Notes: generated by a model from the sequence alone, not told the origin. Numbered from the stretch's first letter, positions 43,839 through 53,434 are shown. The stretch: 64,000 nt of DNA from Pseudorhodoferax soli (GCF_003337555.1 NZ_QPJK01000004.1:533320-597319), one strand, 5' to 3'. Program-made: numbers and translations.

Positions 43839-44797
43839 GCCTTGCGGGGGGTGCCGCTGCGGCGCTGCTGCCCTGGGCTGCCCGTGCCGAGGGACCGCAC
43901 GCCTATCCCGACAAACCCGTCAAGTTCCTCGTGCCCTACCCGCCGGGCGGCGGCACCGATGTGATCGCGCGCATCGTGCAGCCGCGCTTCCAGGCCCTGC
44001 TGGGCCAGCCCGTGGTGATCGACAACCGCGGCGGTGCGGCCGGCCTGGTCGGCACCGAACTGGCGGCCAAGGCGCCGGCCGACGGCTACACCGTGCTGTT
44101 CACACTGTCCTCGCACACCATCAACCCGGCCATCTACACCAAGATGGCGTTCGACACGGCACGCGATTTCGAGCCCGTCGGCACCGTGGCCTCGCTGCCG
44201 CAGATCCTGGTGGCCCATCCGCAGTTCGGCGCCAGCACGGTGGCCGAGCTCGTCGCGCAGGCCAAGGCCAAGCCCGGCACGCTGTCTTACGCCACCGTGG
44301 GCAACGGCTCGCCGGGCCACCTGGCCGGCGAACTCATGAAGCTGCGCAGCGGCATCCAGATGACGCACATCCCCTACCGCGGCGGCGGCCCGGCCGTGAC
44401 CGACGTGCTGGGCGGCCAGGTGCCCCTGCTGTGGGTGTCCATCCCGGCCGCGGCTGCGCATGTCAAGGCGGGCAAGCTCAAGGCGCTGGCGGTGTCCACG
44501 CTCAAGCGCAGCGCCGCCTTCCCGGATGTGCCGACCATGCAGGAGGCCGGCGTGGCGGACTTCGAGGTCGACTCCTGGTACGCCATGTTCGTGCCCGCGC
44601 GCACGCCGCGCGCGGTGGTGGACAAGCTCAACCGCATCCTCAACGAACTGCTGCAGGAGCCCGACATCCGCACCAAGCTGCTCGAGCAGGGCAGCGAAGG
44701 CGTGGGCGGAACGCCCTCGGCACTGGCGCAGACGGTGGACAGCGAACTCGTGAAGTGGGCCCGCCTGGCCCGCGATGCCAATATCAAGGTGGAATGA
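43799..44797 (+). CDS. Bug-family periplasmic receptor 6 (in the sau-like operon)
   Basis: 332 residues. Signal peptide with basic start ETFQRGRRACCLSLAGGAA and cleavage near ARAEG. Motifs: YPDKPVKFLVPYPPGGGTDV, VVIDNRGGAAGLVGTELAAK, PADGYTVL and HIPYRGGGPAVTDVLGGQV. GGAG precedes ATG 43799. It stands where the permease SauU would be expected in sauRSTU-type operons; with no TctAB nearby it must share membrane subunits encoded elsewhere, or act as a sensor. Confidence 0.92.
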   Translation: METFQRGRRACCLSLAGGAAAALLPWAARAEGPHAYPDKPVKFLVPYPPGGGTDVIARIVQPRFQALLGQPVVIDNRGGAAGLVGTELAAKAPADGYTVLFTLSSHTINPAIYTKMAFDTARDFEPVGTVASLPQILVAHPQFGASTVAELVAQAKAKPGTLSYATVGNGSPGHLAGELMKLRSGIQMTHIPYRGGGPAVTDVLGGQVPLLWVSIPAAAAHVKAGKLKALAVSTLKRSAAFPDVPTMQEAGVADFEVDSWYAMFVPARTPRAVVDKLNRILNELLQEPDIRTKLLEQGSEGVGGTPSALAQTVDSELVKWARLARDANIKVE

Positions 44798-44798
44798 C

Positions 44799-46250
44799 AT
44801 GCAGATGAACGAAGCGAAGGATTCTTCCGCGGCACGCACGGTGGCCGCGCTCGTCGCCCGCGCACGCGTGGCGCAGCAGGTGGCCGATGGCTACGACCAG
44901 CAGCGCGTGGACGAGCTCGTGGCCGCCGCAGGCTGGGCCATCATGGAGCCGGCCCGCAACCGCGCGCTGGCCGAGCTGGCGGTGGCCGACACCGGCATCG
45001 GCAAGGTGGACGACAAGATCCGCAAGAACCACCGCAAGACCATGGGCCTGCTGCGCGACCTGCAGGGCGCGGGCTCCGTCGGCGTGATTTATGAGGACGC
45101 AGAGAAGGGCATCACCGAGATCGCACGGCCCGTGGGTGTGGTCTGCGCGGTGACGCCCTCGACCAACCCGGCGGCCACGCCGGCCAACAAGATCATCAAC
45201 GCGCTCAAGGGCCGCAACGCGGTGATCGTGGCCCCCTCGCCCAAGGGCTGGAGCACCTGCGCGCGGCTGATCGAATACATCCACGCGCAGCTCGACCGCA
45301 TCGGCGCGCCGCGCGATCTTGTGCAATGCCTGCCGGCACCGATCGACAAGGCCGCAACCAACGAGCTGATGCGCCAGTGCGACCTGGTGGTGGCCACGGG
45401 ATCGCAGGCCAATGTGCGCGCGGCCTACACCTGCGGCACGCCGGCCTTCGGCGTGGGGGCCGGCAACGTGGCCAGCATCGTCGACGAGACAGCCGATGCC
45501 GCCTTGGCGGCCGAGCGCATCGTGCTGTCCAAGACCTTCGACAACGCCACCAGCTGCTCGTCCGAGAACAGCCTGGTGGCGGTGGGCAGCGTGGCCGCGC
45601 CGCTGCTGGCGGCGCTGCAGGCGCACGGCGCCGCGGTGCTGGGCGCCGCGCGCAAGGCCGAACTGCAGCAGCTCATGTGGCCCGAGGGGCGCCTGTCGCC
45701 GGCCGTCATCGGCCAGTCCGCCACGCGCATCGCCGAGAAGATGGCCGCGCGCGAAGGCGCCGGCCGCAGCGAATGGCAGGCCATTGCCACGGGCCGGCCG
45801 AGCATGCTGGTCATCGAGGAAGACGGCTTCGGCGAAGACCGTCCCTATTCCGGCGAGAAGCTCAGCCCGGTGCTCGCGCTGTACCGCGTGGCCGACTTCG
45901 CGCAGGCGGCCGACACCGTGCGCCAGCTCTACGCCTACCAGGGCGCTGGCCACTCGGTGGGCCTGCACAGCGCACGGCCCGAGCGCGCGCTCGCGCTGGG
46001 CCAACAGCTGCCGGTCTCGCGCGTGATCCTGAACCAGCCGCACTGCATCGCCACGGGCGGCAGCTTCGACAACGGCCTGCCGTTCTCGCTGTCCATGGGT
46101 TGCGGCACCTGGGGCGGCAACAACTTCTCGGACAACATGAACTACCGCCACTACCTGAACATCACCCGCGTGTCACGGCCCATCCCCGAGCGCGTGCCGA
46201 CCGAGCGCGAGATCTTCGGCAGCTTCTTCGACAAGTACGGAGACGCCTGA
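44799..46250 (+). CDS. CoA-acylating aldehyde dehydrogenase, SauS-like
   Basis: 483 residues. Acylating aldehyde dehydrogenase: IARPVGVVCAVTPSTNPAAT, NALKGRNAVIVAPSPKG, VVATGSQANVRAAYT, and the catalytic Cys in KTFDNATSCSSENSLV. In C. necator, SauS reduces sulfoacetyl-CoA to sulfoacetaldehyde; the gene order here (IclR, receptor, dehydrogenase, ligase) matches that pathway. No xsc gene (sulfoacetaldehyde acetyltransferase) is in the window, so another acyl-CoA cannot be excluded. The ATG follows the Bug stop by one base; the next gene starts within its stop codon. Confidence 0.87.
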   Translation: MQMNEAKDSSAARTVAALVARARVAQQVADGYDQQRVDELVAAAGWAIMEPARNRALAELAVADTGIGKVDDKIRKNHRKTMGLLRDLQGAGSVGVIYEDAEKGITEIARPVGVVCAVTPSTNPAATPANKIINALKGRNAVIVAPSPKGWSTCARLIEYIHAQLDRIGAPRDLVQCLPAPIDKAATNELMRQCDLVVATGSQANVRAAYTCGTPAFGVGAGNVASIVDETADAALAAERIVLSKTFDNATSCSSENSLVAVGSVAAPLLAALQAHGAAVLGAARKAELQQLMWPEGRLSPAVIGQSATRIAEKMAAREGAGRSEWQAIATGRPSMLVIEEDGFGEDRPYSGEKLSPVLALYRVADFAQAADTVRQLYAYQGAGHSVGLHSARPERALALGQQLPVSRVILNQPHCIATGGSFDNGLPFSLSMGCGTWGGNNFSDNMNYRHYLNITRVSRPIPERVPTEREIFGSFFDKYGDA

Positions 46251-47779
46251 TGGCCGCGCCCGCCCCGCCGGGCACGGTGTTCGCGCTGGTCGAGCACCAG
46301 GCGGCCACCCGGCCCGACGCCGTCTACGCGCTGGGCTGCGAGGACGGCCGCAGCGTCGACTTCGCCACGCTGCGCATGCACTGCCGCGCCACCTGCGCGC
46401 TGCTGGAGCGTGCCGGCGTGGCCGCTGGCGACACAGTGGCCTTCGTTATGCCCAACGGCCTGCAGACCCTGCTGCTGCTGCTGGGCGCCATGTACGGCGG
46501 CCGCTGCGTGAACCCGGTCAACCTGCTGTCGCAGCCCGAGCAGATGCGCTATGTGCTGGACCATTCGGACTGCAAGCTCGTGTTCGTGGCGCCGGAGTGG
46601 GAGGCGCGCGTGCGCGCGCTGCTCGATGGCATCGCGCGGCCGATCGCGCTGCAGGTGGTCGACCCGGCCGCCGACCGGATCGCCGGGGCACCCGCCGCTG
46701 CTCCCACCGGCGGGGTCGCACCGCCCGCGCCGGACGCCACCGCGCTGCTGATGTACACCTCGGGCACGACCGGCCGGCCCAAGGGCGTGATGCTGACGCA
46801 GGCCAACCTGGCGGCCAACGCGCAGGCCATCGGCGCGGAGCACGCTCTCGGCCCCGGGGACCGCGTGCTAGGCGTGCTGCCGCTCTACCACATCAACGCC
46901 TTTGCCGTGACCATGCTGGCCCCGCTCGCGCACGGCGGCAGCGTGGCCATCGCGCCGCGCTTCTCGGCCACCGCGTTCTGGCCGCAGGTCGAGGCGCAGC
47001 GCTGCACCTGGATCAACGTGGTGCCGACCATCATCTCCTTCCTGCTCGAAGGCGAGGCACCGCCGCCCGGCGCGACGGCGGGTGTGCGCTTTTGCCGCTC
47101 GGCTTCGGCGGCGCTGCCACCCGAGCACCTGCGCGGCTTCGAGCAGAAGTTCGGCATCGGCGTGATCGAGACCATGGGCCTGACCGAGACCGTGGCACCG
47201 GCGTTCTCCAACCCTTTGGCGCCGGCGCTGCGCAAGCTCGGCGCGGTGGGCCGGGCCAGCGGCTGCGAGGCGCGCGTGATCGATGCCGACCTGCGCCCGC
47301 TGCCCGACGGTGAGAGCGGCGAGATCGCGATCCGCGGGCCCAACGTGATGCGCGGCTACTACAAGAACCCCGAGGCCACGGCCGCGGCCTTCACGCCGGA
47401 CGGCTGGCTGCGCACGGGCGACCTGGGCCACCGCGACGCCGACGGCTTCTTCTTCGTCACCGGCCGCATCAAGGAACTCATCATCAAGGGCGGCGAGAAC
47501 ATCGCGCCGCGCGAGATCGACGAGGCCCTGCTGCAGCACCCGGCCGTGCGCGAGGCCGCGGCCGTGGGCGTGCCCGACAAACACTACGGCCAGGAGATCC
47601 TGGCCTGCGTGGTGCTGCGCGACGGCATGGCCTGCGGGTCTGCGGCGATGGAGGCGGAACTGCGCGCGTTCTGCCTGGACAAGCTGGGCCGCTACAAGAC
47701 GCCGGCGCAGTTCCGCTTCGTGGCCGAGCTGCCGCGCGGGCCCTCGGGCAAGGTGCAGCGGCTCAAGCTGCTCGACTGA
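46250..47779 (+). CDS. Acyl-CoA ligase, SauT-like (sulfoacetate-CoA ligase candidate)
   Basis: 509 residues. Adenylate-forming ligase: MYTSGTTGRPKGVMLTQANL, LPLYHINAFA, ETMGLTETVAPAF, GWLRTGDLGHRDADGF and the C-terminal PSGKVQRLKLLD lysine motif. In the sulfoacetate pathway SauT makes sulfoacetyl-CoA for SauS. ATG shares its A with the stop of the dehydrogenase gene, so translation is coupled. Its 3' end overlaps the convergent LysR gene by 17 bases. Confidence 0.88.
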   Translation: MAAPAPPGTVFALVEHQAATRPDAVYALGCEDGRSVDFATLRMHCRATCALLERAGVAAGDTVAFVMPNGLQTLLLLLGAMYGGRCVNPVNLLSQPEQMRYVLDHSDCKLVFVAPEWEARVRALLDGIARPIALQVVDPAADRIAGAPAAAPTGGVAPPAPDATALLMYTSGTTGRPKGVMLTQANLAANAQAIGAEHALGPGDRVLGVLPLYHINAFAVTMLAPLAHGGSVAIAPRFSATAFWPQVEAQRCTWINVVPTIISFLLEGEAPPPGATAGVRFCRSASAALPPEHLRGFEQKFGIGVIETMGLTETVAPAFSNPLAPALRKLGAVGRASGCEARVIDADLRPLPDGESGEIAIRGPNVMRGYYKNPEATAAAFTPDGWLRTGDLGHRDADGFFFVTGRIKELIIKGGENIAPREIDEALLQHPAVREAAAVGVPDKHYGQEILACVVLRDGMACGSAAMEAELRAFCLDKLGRYKTPAQFRFVAELPRGPSGKVQRLKLLD

Positions 47780-48767
47780 CGCGCGCGCGCCGCGGCGCCA
47801 TCTGCGCACCGCGCGCCGCGCGCGCACCGACCTCGCGCACGGCCTGCACGAAGGCCTGCAGCACGGCCGGCTGCTCCACCCGCTCGCTGCGCGTGAACAG
47901 GCCGAACGACGGCAGCGCGATGGCCGGCTCCATCGCCAGCTGCCGCACGCCGCCACGTGCGATCTCGTCGACGGCCTGCTCGCGCCGCACGGCGCACAGC
48001 AAGCTGGCGTCCAGCCGCAGCACGGCGCCCACGGTGACCGAGGACATCGCCTCGACCACCGGCTCGGGCGGCGTCACGCCGTCGTTGAGGAAGGCCGTCA
48101 TGAAGGCCTGGCGCACCAGCGTCTCGCGCGACGGCACCACCCAGGCCGCACCGCGCAGGTCGGCCCAGCGCAGGCGGCGCCGCGCGCACAGGCTGTTGGC
48201 CTGCGCCGCCAGCACGCACAGCGCATCGTCCAGCACCACCTCGGGCCGCACCCGCGGCAGCAGGTCGCCGGACTGCAGCTGCGGCGTGATCGCGCCGAAC
48301 ACGCAGTCCAGCTCGCCGTCCAGCAGGCGCTGGAACAGCTCCTGCACGCGCCCCTCGCGCACGTGCACCGCGGTGCCCGGCAGGCGCTCGCGCAGCCGGG
48401 CGATGGCGGCCGGCACCGTGGCAGTGACGGACGGCGCACCCACGCGCAGCACGGCGGTGGCGCCGCCGCGCATGGCGTCCACGTCCTCCGTGGCCCGGGC
48501 CAGCTCGTGCAGCACGGCGCGGGCGCGGTAGATGGCCCCGTGCCCCAGCGCGTTGGCGTGGATGCCCTGGTGCCCGCGCTCGAACAGGCGCGCACCGAAG
48601 CACTCCTCGACCTCGCCCAGCATCTTGCTGATGGCCGGCTGGCTCAGGTGCAGCCGGGCCGCCGCGCCACGCATGGTGGACACGTCGGCCAGCGCCACCA
48701 GCAGTTCGAGGTGGCGCAGCCGCAGCTTGCGCACCAGGTGGTCGGTCTTGGCGTCCAAGGTGATCAT
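47763..48767 (-). CDS. LysR-family regulator, divergent from the CoA-transferase operon
   Basis: 334 residues. HTH AAARLHLSQPAISKMLGEVE, then CFGARLFERGHQGIHANALG, close to the GbpR/PcaQ-like branch. Its start at 48767 lies 68 bases from the CoA-transferase start, so control of the rightward CoA-transferase, DUF1254 and Bug genes is likely. Its 3' end overlaps the ligase gene by 17 bases. Confidence 0.88.
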   Translation of the reverse strand: MITLDAKTDHLVRKLRLRHLELLVALADVSTMRGAAARLHLSQPAISKMLGEVEECFGARLFERGHQGIHANALGHGAIYRARAVLHELARATEDVDAMRGGATAVLRVGAPSVTATVPAAIARLRERLPGTAVHVREGRVQELFQRLLDGELDCVFGAITPQLQSGDLLPRVRPEVVLDDALCVLAAQANSLCARRRLRWADLRGAAWVVPSRETLVRQAFMTAFLNDGVTPPEPVVEAMSSVTVGAVLRLDASLLCAVRREQAVDEIARGGVRQLAMEPAIALPSFGLFTRSERVEQPAVLQAFVQAVREVGARAARGAQMAPRRARVSRAA

Positions 48768-48835
48768 GATCCGTGATCGAAGCCTCACGATTTGCGAATT
48801 TTCAAGAATCGCCGGCGAGGATAACGTCGCTGGCC

Positions 48836-50050
48836 ATGAAGCAGAACGACAACACGCCGGAGACAGCCCGCCCCGCCACCCCGCTCCAGGGCGTGCGCGT
48901 GCTCGACCTGGGCCAGTACATCGCCGGCCCCGGCGCCGCCATGGTGCTCGGCGAACTCGGCGCCAGCGTGGTCAAGATCGAGCCGCTCACGGGCGACCAG
49001 GCCCGCCACATCGGCCGCTACGGCGAGTCCATGCTGCGCAGCTACAGCCGCGGCAAGCAGTCGATCGCGCTGGACCTCAAGAGCGAAGCCGGCCGCGAAG
49101 TGGCATGGCGGCTGATCGCCGACAGCGATGTCGTCATCCAGAACCTGCGCCCCGGCGCCGCCGAGGCGCTGGGCCTGGGCGCGCAGGCGGTGCGCAGCCG
49201 CCACCCGCGCGTGGTCTACCTGTCCATCACCGGCTTCGGCGAGCACGGGCCTTCGCGCGAGCGGCCCGGCTACGACGTGGCCGCGCAGGCCGAGAGCGGG
49301 CTGATGGCGGTCACCGGCGAGCCCGACGGCCTGCCGCAGAAGGTGGGCGTGCCCATCATCGATGCCGCGGCCGCCCACCTGGGTGCCCAGGCCGTGCTGG
49401 CGGCGCTCTACGGCCGCGAGAAGACCGGCGCGGGCGAGACGCTGCACACCTCGCTGCTGGAGGTGGCGCTGCACCTGCAGGCCACCACCTGGTGCGACTA
49501 CCTGGGCGGCGCGCCGGAGCCCACGCGCATCGGCGCCGGCCAGCCGAACAACGCGCCGGCCGCCGAGGTGGTGCCCACGCGCGACGGCCACATCGTGCTG
49601 TCGGCCTATGCCGATGCGCACTGGGTGCGCTTCTGCCACGCCATGGGCCGTCGGGCGCTGGCCACCGACGCGCGCTTTTGCAGCAACGCGCAGCGCGTGC
49701 AGCACCGCGATGCGCTGCGCGCCGTGCTGCGCGAATGCCTGTCGGACCTCAGCAGCGAGGAATGCGTGGCCCTGCTCGGCCGCCACCAGATCGTGGCCGG
49801 TGCCGTGCGCAGCTACCGCCAGGTGCTGGACAGCCCCGACCTGCACGCCAGCGGCATGCTGGTGGACGCCGTGGCCGCCGACGGCAGCCACTACCGCGCG
49901 CTGGCCCTGCCCTACCGCCTGGGCGACGCGCCGCGCGCCGCGCCGCCCGCCGCCCCCGCCTGCGGCGCCGACACCGACGCCGTGCTGGCCGCCTGCGGCT
50001 ACGGCGCGTCCGACATCGCCGTGCTGCGGCGCGCCGGCGCCGTCGGCTGA
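48836..50050 (+). CDS. Class III (CaiB/BaiF) CoA-transferase
   Basis: 404 residues. Transfers CoA between carboxylic acids through an Asp-bound anhydride. LQGVRVLDLGQYIAGPGAA at the N-terminus, VVIQNLRPGAAEALGLG, RPGYDVAAQAESGLMAVTGE with the catalytic Asp in GYDV, and GRHQIVAGAVRSYRQVLDSP near the C-terminus. First gene of an operon with a DUF1254/DUF1214 protein and a Bug receptor. The CoA acceptor is probably the acid bound by that receptor. Confidence 0.92.
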   Translation: MKQNDNTPETARPATPLQGVRVLDLGQYIAGPGAAMVLGELGASVVKIEPLTGDQARHIGRYGESMLRSYSRGKQSIALDLKSEAGREVAWRLIADSDVVIQNLRPGAAEALGLGAQAVRSRHPRVVYLSITGFGEHGPSRERPGYDVAAQAESGLMAVTGEPDGLPQKVGVPIIDAAAAHLGAQAVLAALYGREKTGAGETLHTSLLEVALHLQATTWCDYLGGAPEPTRIGAGQPNNAPAAEVVPTRDGHIVLSAYADAHWVRFCHAMGRRALATDARFCSNAQRVQHRDALRAVLRECLSDLSSEECVALLGRHQIVAGAVRSYRQVLDSPDLHASGMLVDAVAADGSHYRALALPYRLGDAPRAAPPAAPACGADTDAVLAACGYGASDIAVLRRAGAVG

Positions 50051-50070
50051 ACCCAACCGAACGCCCCACC

Positions 50071-51339
50071 ATGACCACCTCCCTGCCCCACGCCAGCGAC
50101 GGCGCCGACGCCGCCGTCGTCCAGACGCTGCCCCTGTTCGAGATGATGCGCATGCGCGCGGCCACCACCGCGCGGCGCCATCCGCGCCACGGCTTCGCTG
50201 GCGAAGGCCGGGCCTCGGCCATGCGCTGGGTCAACCAGTTCACCCACACCCACCGCCGGCTCGGGCCGGACGACCGCGAGGTCGTCAGCCCCAACAACGA
50301 CACCGTCTACAGCAACGCCTGGCTCGACCTCTCCGCCGGCCCGGTGGTGATCGATTCGCCCGACATGGGCGAGCGCTACTGGACGCTGGGCCTGCTCGAC
50401 GCCTGGACCAACCCGTTCGCCTACGTCGGCCGCCGGGCCACGGGCAACCGCCCGCAGCGCACGCTGGTGCACGGCCCGTCGTGGCTCGGCACGGTGCCGG
50501 CCGGCATTACGCAGGTGATCGCCGCGCCGGGCGACGATGTCTGGCTGATCGGCCGCATCCTGGTCGACGACGACGGCCCCGATGCCGCGCAGGTGCGCGC
50601 CCTGCAGGCCCAGTTGCGCATGGAGCGGCTGGACGGCAGCGATGCCGCGATGCGCGTGGACACGGGGCTCGATGCCGCAGACACCGGCGTGCCCGACCCC
50701 CAGCTCTACAGCGCCACCGTCGCCACGGCGCTGCAGCGCAACCCGCCGCCGCCCGGCGAGCGGCTGCTGTGGCCGCCCGCCACACCCGAGGCGCTGGCCG
50801 GCGCATTGCCCGCCGTCTACGCGCGGCTGCGCGCAGACCAGCAGCCGCATGCGCTGGGCGGCGGCTGGGCCATCCCGGTGCTGGTGCGCACGCACTGGGG
50901 CGACGACCTGCGCAGCCGCGCCCGCATCGCGCGCAACTTCATCGGCGCGCTCGGCATGGACGAGGCCATGTACCCCACGGCCGAGGTCGATGTGGACGGC
51001 GCAGCCTTGCACGGCGGGCGCCGCTACGCGCTGACCTTCGCGCCCGGCGCGGGGCCGCGCGTGGGCGCCTTCTGGTCGCTGACCATGTACCGCCGCAGCG
51101 ACTGCCTGTTCGTGGCCAACCCCATCGCGCGCTACTCCATCGGCGACCGCACGCCCGGGCTGCGCCATGCGCCGGACGGCAGCCTCACGATCCGGCTGCA
51201 GGCCGACGACCCGGGGCCGGACGCCAACTGGCTGCCCGCGCCACGCGACGAGGCGTTCTACGTGGTGCTGCGGCTGTACCAGCCCCATGCCGACCACCTG
51301 GAGCAGCGCTTCACCTATCCCCCCATCCGGCCCGTTTGA
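50071..51339 (+). CDS. DUF1254/DUF1214 domain protein
   Basis: 422 residues without a signal peptide. N-terminal DUF1254: VSPNNDTVYSNAWLDLSAGP then VIDSPDMGERYWTLGLLDAW. C-terminal DUF1214: FAPGAGPRVGAFWSLTMY and ANPIARYSIGDRTPGL. The family is often secreted and of unknown biochemical role; a cytoplasmic member in a CoA-transferase operon is less usual. It begins 20 bases after the CoA-transferase and ends 28 bases before the Bug gene. Confidence 0.88.
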   Translation: MTTSLPHASDGADAAVVQTLPLFEMMRMRAATTARRHPRHGFAGEGRASAMRWVNQFTHTHRRLGPDDREVVSPNNDTVYSNAWLDLSAGPVVIDSPDMGERYWTLGLLDAWTNPFAYVGRRATGNRPQRTLVHGPSWLGTVPAGITQVIAAPGDDVWLIGRILVDDDGPDAAQVRALQAQLRMERLDGSDAAMRVDTGLDAADTGVPDPQLYSATVATALQRNPPPPGERLLWPPATPEALAGALPAVYARLRADQQPHALGGGWAIPVLVRTHWGDDLRSRARIARNFIGALGMDEAMYPTAEVDVDGAALHGGRRYALTFAPGAGPRVGAFWSLTMYRRSDCLFVANPIARYSIGDRTPGLRHAPDGSLTIRLQADDPGPDANWLPAPRDEAFYVVLRLYQPHADHLEQRFTYPPIRPV

Positions 51340-51367
51340 GGCCGCACAAAGCAGACTGGAGACAACG

Positions 51368-52342
51368 ATGACCTTCAACAGGCGCCACTTCCTCGCCGGC
51401 ACCGCCGCCCTGGCCCTGCCCTGGGCCGCACCCGCCAGCGCGCAGGGCTGGCCGGCCCGCCCGATCCGCCTGATCGCGCCCTACGGCGCCGGCGGCTCCA
51501 ACGACATCCTCACGCGCGTGCTGGGCGACGACCTGTCGCGCCGGCTGGGCCAGGCCATCGTGGTGGAGAACAAGGCCGGCGCGGGCACGCGCATCGCCAA
51601 CGACTTCGTGGCCAAGGCGGCGCCCGACGGCTACACGCTGCTGCACGCGGCGGCGCCCATCGCCATCGGCGAGGCCTTGTACAAAGACCTCCCCTACAAC
51701 GTGCACAAGAGCTTCGCACCGATCGCCAGCACGGCCATCGCCCCGCTGTTCCTGGTCGTCAACGCCGCGGCGCCCTACAAGACCGTGCAGGACTTCATCG
51801 CCCACATCAAGGCCAACCCCAAGGGCGCAACCTTCGGCTCGCCGGGCGCGGGCTCGGCGCCGCACCTCACGGCCGAACTGCTGCTGCGCGCCGCGGGCGC
51901 CAAGGGCATCGTCGTGCAGTACCGGGGCGACGCGCCGGCCTACACCGAGCTGCTGGCCGGCCGCATCGACGCTACGCTCACGGCCATCTCCACCGCCATC
52001 CCGCACGTGCAGGCTGGCAAGCTGCGTGTGCTGGGCGTGGCCAACGAGGAGCGCTCGCCGCTCTACCCCGATGCGCCCACCCTGCGCGAGCAGGGCCTGG
52101 CCTCGGTCGTCGGCTATGGCTGGTACGGGATGATGGCGCCGGCCGGCACGCCGGCCGACATCGTGGAGCGGCTGGGCGGCGCGATCAACGCCGCCATCGC
52201 CGACCCCGAGGTGCGCCGCAAGGCAGAAGCCGCGGGCCTGCAGCTGCGCGGCGGCACGGCCGCGGCGTTCAGCACCTTCATCACCGCGGAAACGCAGAAG
52301 TGGGCGCAGATCATCCAGGCGGCGAACATCACGGCCGAGTAG
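51368..52342 (+). CDS. Bug-family periplasmic receptor 7
   Basis: 324 residues. N-terminus MTFNRRHFLAGTAALALPWA has a twin-arginine-like NRRHFL motif, so Tat export is possible; cleavage near ASAQ. Then WPARPIRLIAPYGAGGSNDI, VVENKAGAGTRIANDFVAK and APDGYTLL. The later VVQYRGDAPAYTELLAGRID replaces the usual HVPYKGG segment. Third gene of the CoA-transferase operon. Confidence 0.92.
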   Translation: MTFNRRHFLAGTAALALPWAAPASAQGWPARPIRLIAPYGAGGSNDILTRVLGDDLSRRLGQAIVVENKAGAGTRIANDFVAKAAPDGYTLLHAAAPIAIGEALYKDLPYNVHKSFAPIASTAIAPLFLVVNAAAPYKTVQDFIAHIKANPKGATFGSPGAGSAPHLTAELLLRAAGAKGIVVQYRGDAPAYTELLAGRIDATLTAISTAIPHVQAGKLRVLGVANEERSPLYPDAPTLREQGLASVVGYGWYGMMAPAGTPADIVERLGGAINAAIADPEVRRKAEAAGLQLRGGTAAAFSTFITAETQKWAQIIQAANITAE

Positions 52343-52439
52343 ACCGAGTAGACCGGGCAGGCCCACCACGCCCCAGGCAGCCAGCCGCGGCCGAGACCTC
52401 ACGCGCTGGCGGGCGGCGGCCTGGCGCCGCGCCGCACGG

Positions 52440-53387
52440 TCAGCCCGCCGTGATGCGCCCGATCAGCTCCTCGCGCGAGGCCGCGCCCGCCGCGGGCGCC
52501 AGCACGAAGTCCCAGTCCACCCGCCAGAACGGCGCTGCCATGCCGTAGCGGCGGGCCTCCTCGGGATCGTCCACCTTCTGGAAGTCGGCCACCAGTTCCT
52601 GCTTGACGCCGAACACCGCGTCCTCGCCCAGGTAGGGGCAGTCGGGCGTGAAGATGTGCGTGATGACCGGCTGGTGGCCGGGCGCGGTGACGATGAAGTG
52701 CAGGTGCGCCGCGCGGTTCGGGTGCCGCCCCAGCCGGCCCAGCAGCTGGCCCACTGGCCCGTCCGACGGGATCGGGTAGTGGCGCGGCTTGACGGTCTTG
52801 AACCAATAGCGGCCATCGGCATCGGCCTCGAACACGCCGCGCAGGTTGCCCTCGGGCTGGACGCCCTGCTGCTGCACGTCGTAGAAGCCGTCGTCGTTGG
52901 TCTGCCACACGTCCAGCATGGCGCCGGGCACAGGTTGACCATGGGTGTCCACCACCCGGCCACGCACCACCGTCGGCTCGCCCTTGCCGTCGCGGCAGAT
53001 GTCCGCGCCCAGCGGGTAGCGCGGCGCGCCATCCACGAAGAAGGGCCCGAGGATGGTGTTGGGCGTGGCGCCGCTCGGGCGCCGGTTGTTGATGGAGTCG
53101 ACCAGCATCGACACGCCCAGCACGTCCGACAGCAGGATGAATTCCTGGCGCCAGGCGTTGCACATCTGGCCGGTCTCGGTCAGGAAGCGGATCGCGGCCA
53201 GCCACTCCTCGTGCGTGGGCTCGATCTCCTTCACGGCCGCATGCAGGTGCCGCACCAGCGCGGCCATGACCTGCTTCAGGCGCGGCGACACGTCCTCGCC
53301 CATGCGGGCGTTGACGACCTCGGCCGAGCTGTCTTCCTGGAAGTACGCAAGGCCGCCTGGGCCGGTGTCGGATGGGCGCATGGCCAT
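52440..53387 (-). CDS. Hydroxyquinol 1,2-dioxygenase type intradiol dioxygenase
   Basis: 315 residues. An N-terminal helical domain (QVMAALVRHLHAAVKEIEPT, ILLSDVLGVSMLVDSIN) precedes the Fe(III) catalytic domain: NTILGPFFVDGAP, DVWQTNDDGFYD, PRHYPIPSDGPVGQLL, and the HxH ligands in NRAAHLHFIV. These are two Tyr and two His ligands, as in catechol/hydroxyquinol dioxygenases. With maleylacetate reductase 5 kb away, ring cleavage of hydroxyquinol to maleylacetate is the likely role. GGAG precedes ATG 53387. Confidence 0.9.
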   Translation of the reverse strand: MAMRPSDTGPGGLAYFQEDSSAEVVNARMGEDVSPRLKQVMAALVRHLHAAVKEIEPTHEEWLAAIRFLTETGQMCNAWRQEFILLSDVLGVSMLVDSINNRRPSGATPNTILGPFFVDGAPRYPLGADICRDGKGEPTVVRGRVVDTHGQPVPGAMLDVWQTNDDGFYDVQQQGVQPEGNLRGVFEADADGRYWFKTVKPRHYPIPSDGPVGQLLGRLGRHPNRAAHLHFIVTAPGHQPVITHIFTPDCPYLGEDAVFGVKQELVADFQKVDDPEEARRYGMAAPFWRVDWDFVLAPAAGAASREELIGRITAG

Positions 53388-53434
53388 GGTGTCTCCTGTT
53401 CGTTGGTGTCGCGTGCGCCCCGCCGGCCGGGGGC

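Noticed and set aside
48768-48835. Possible LysR site (GATT...AATC) before the CoA-transferase
   Set aside because: Only short imperfect arms; not distinguishable from chance, although the divergent layout makes a site likely.
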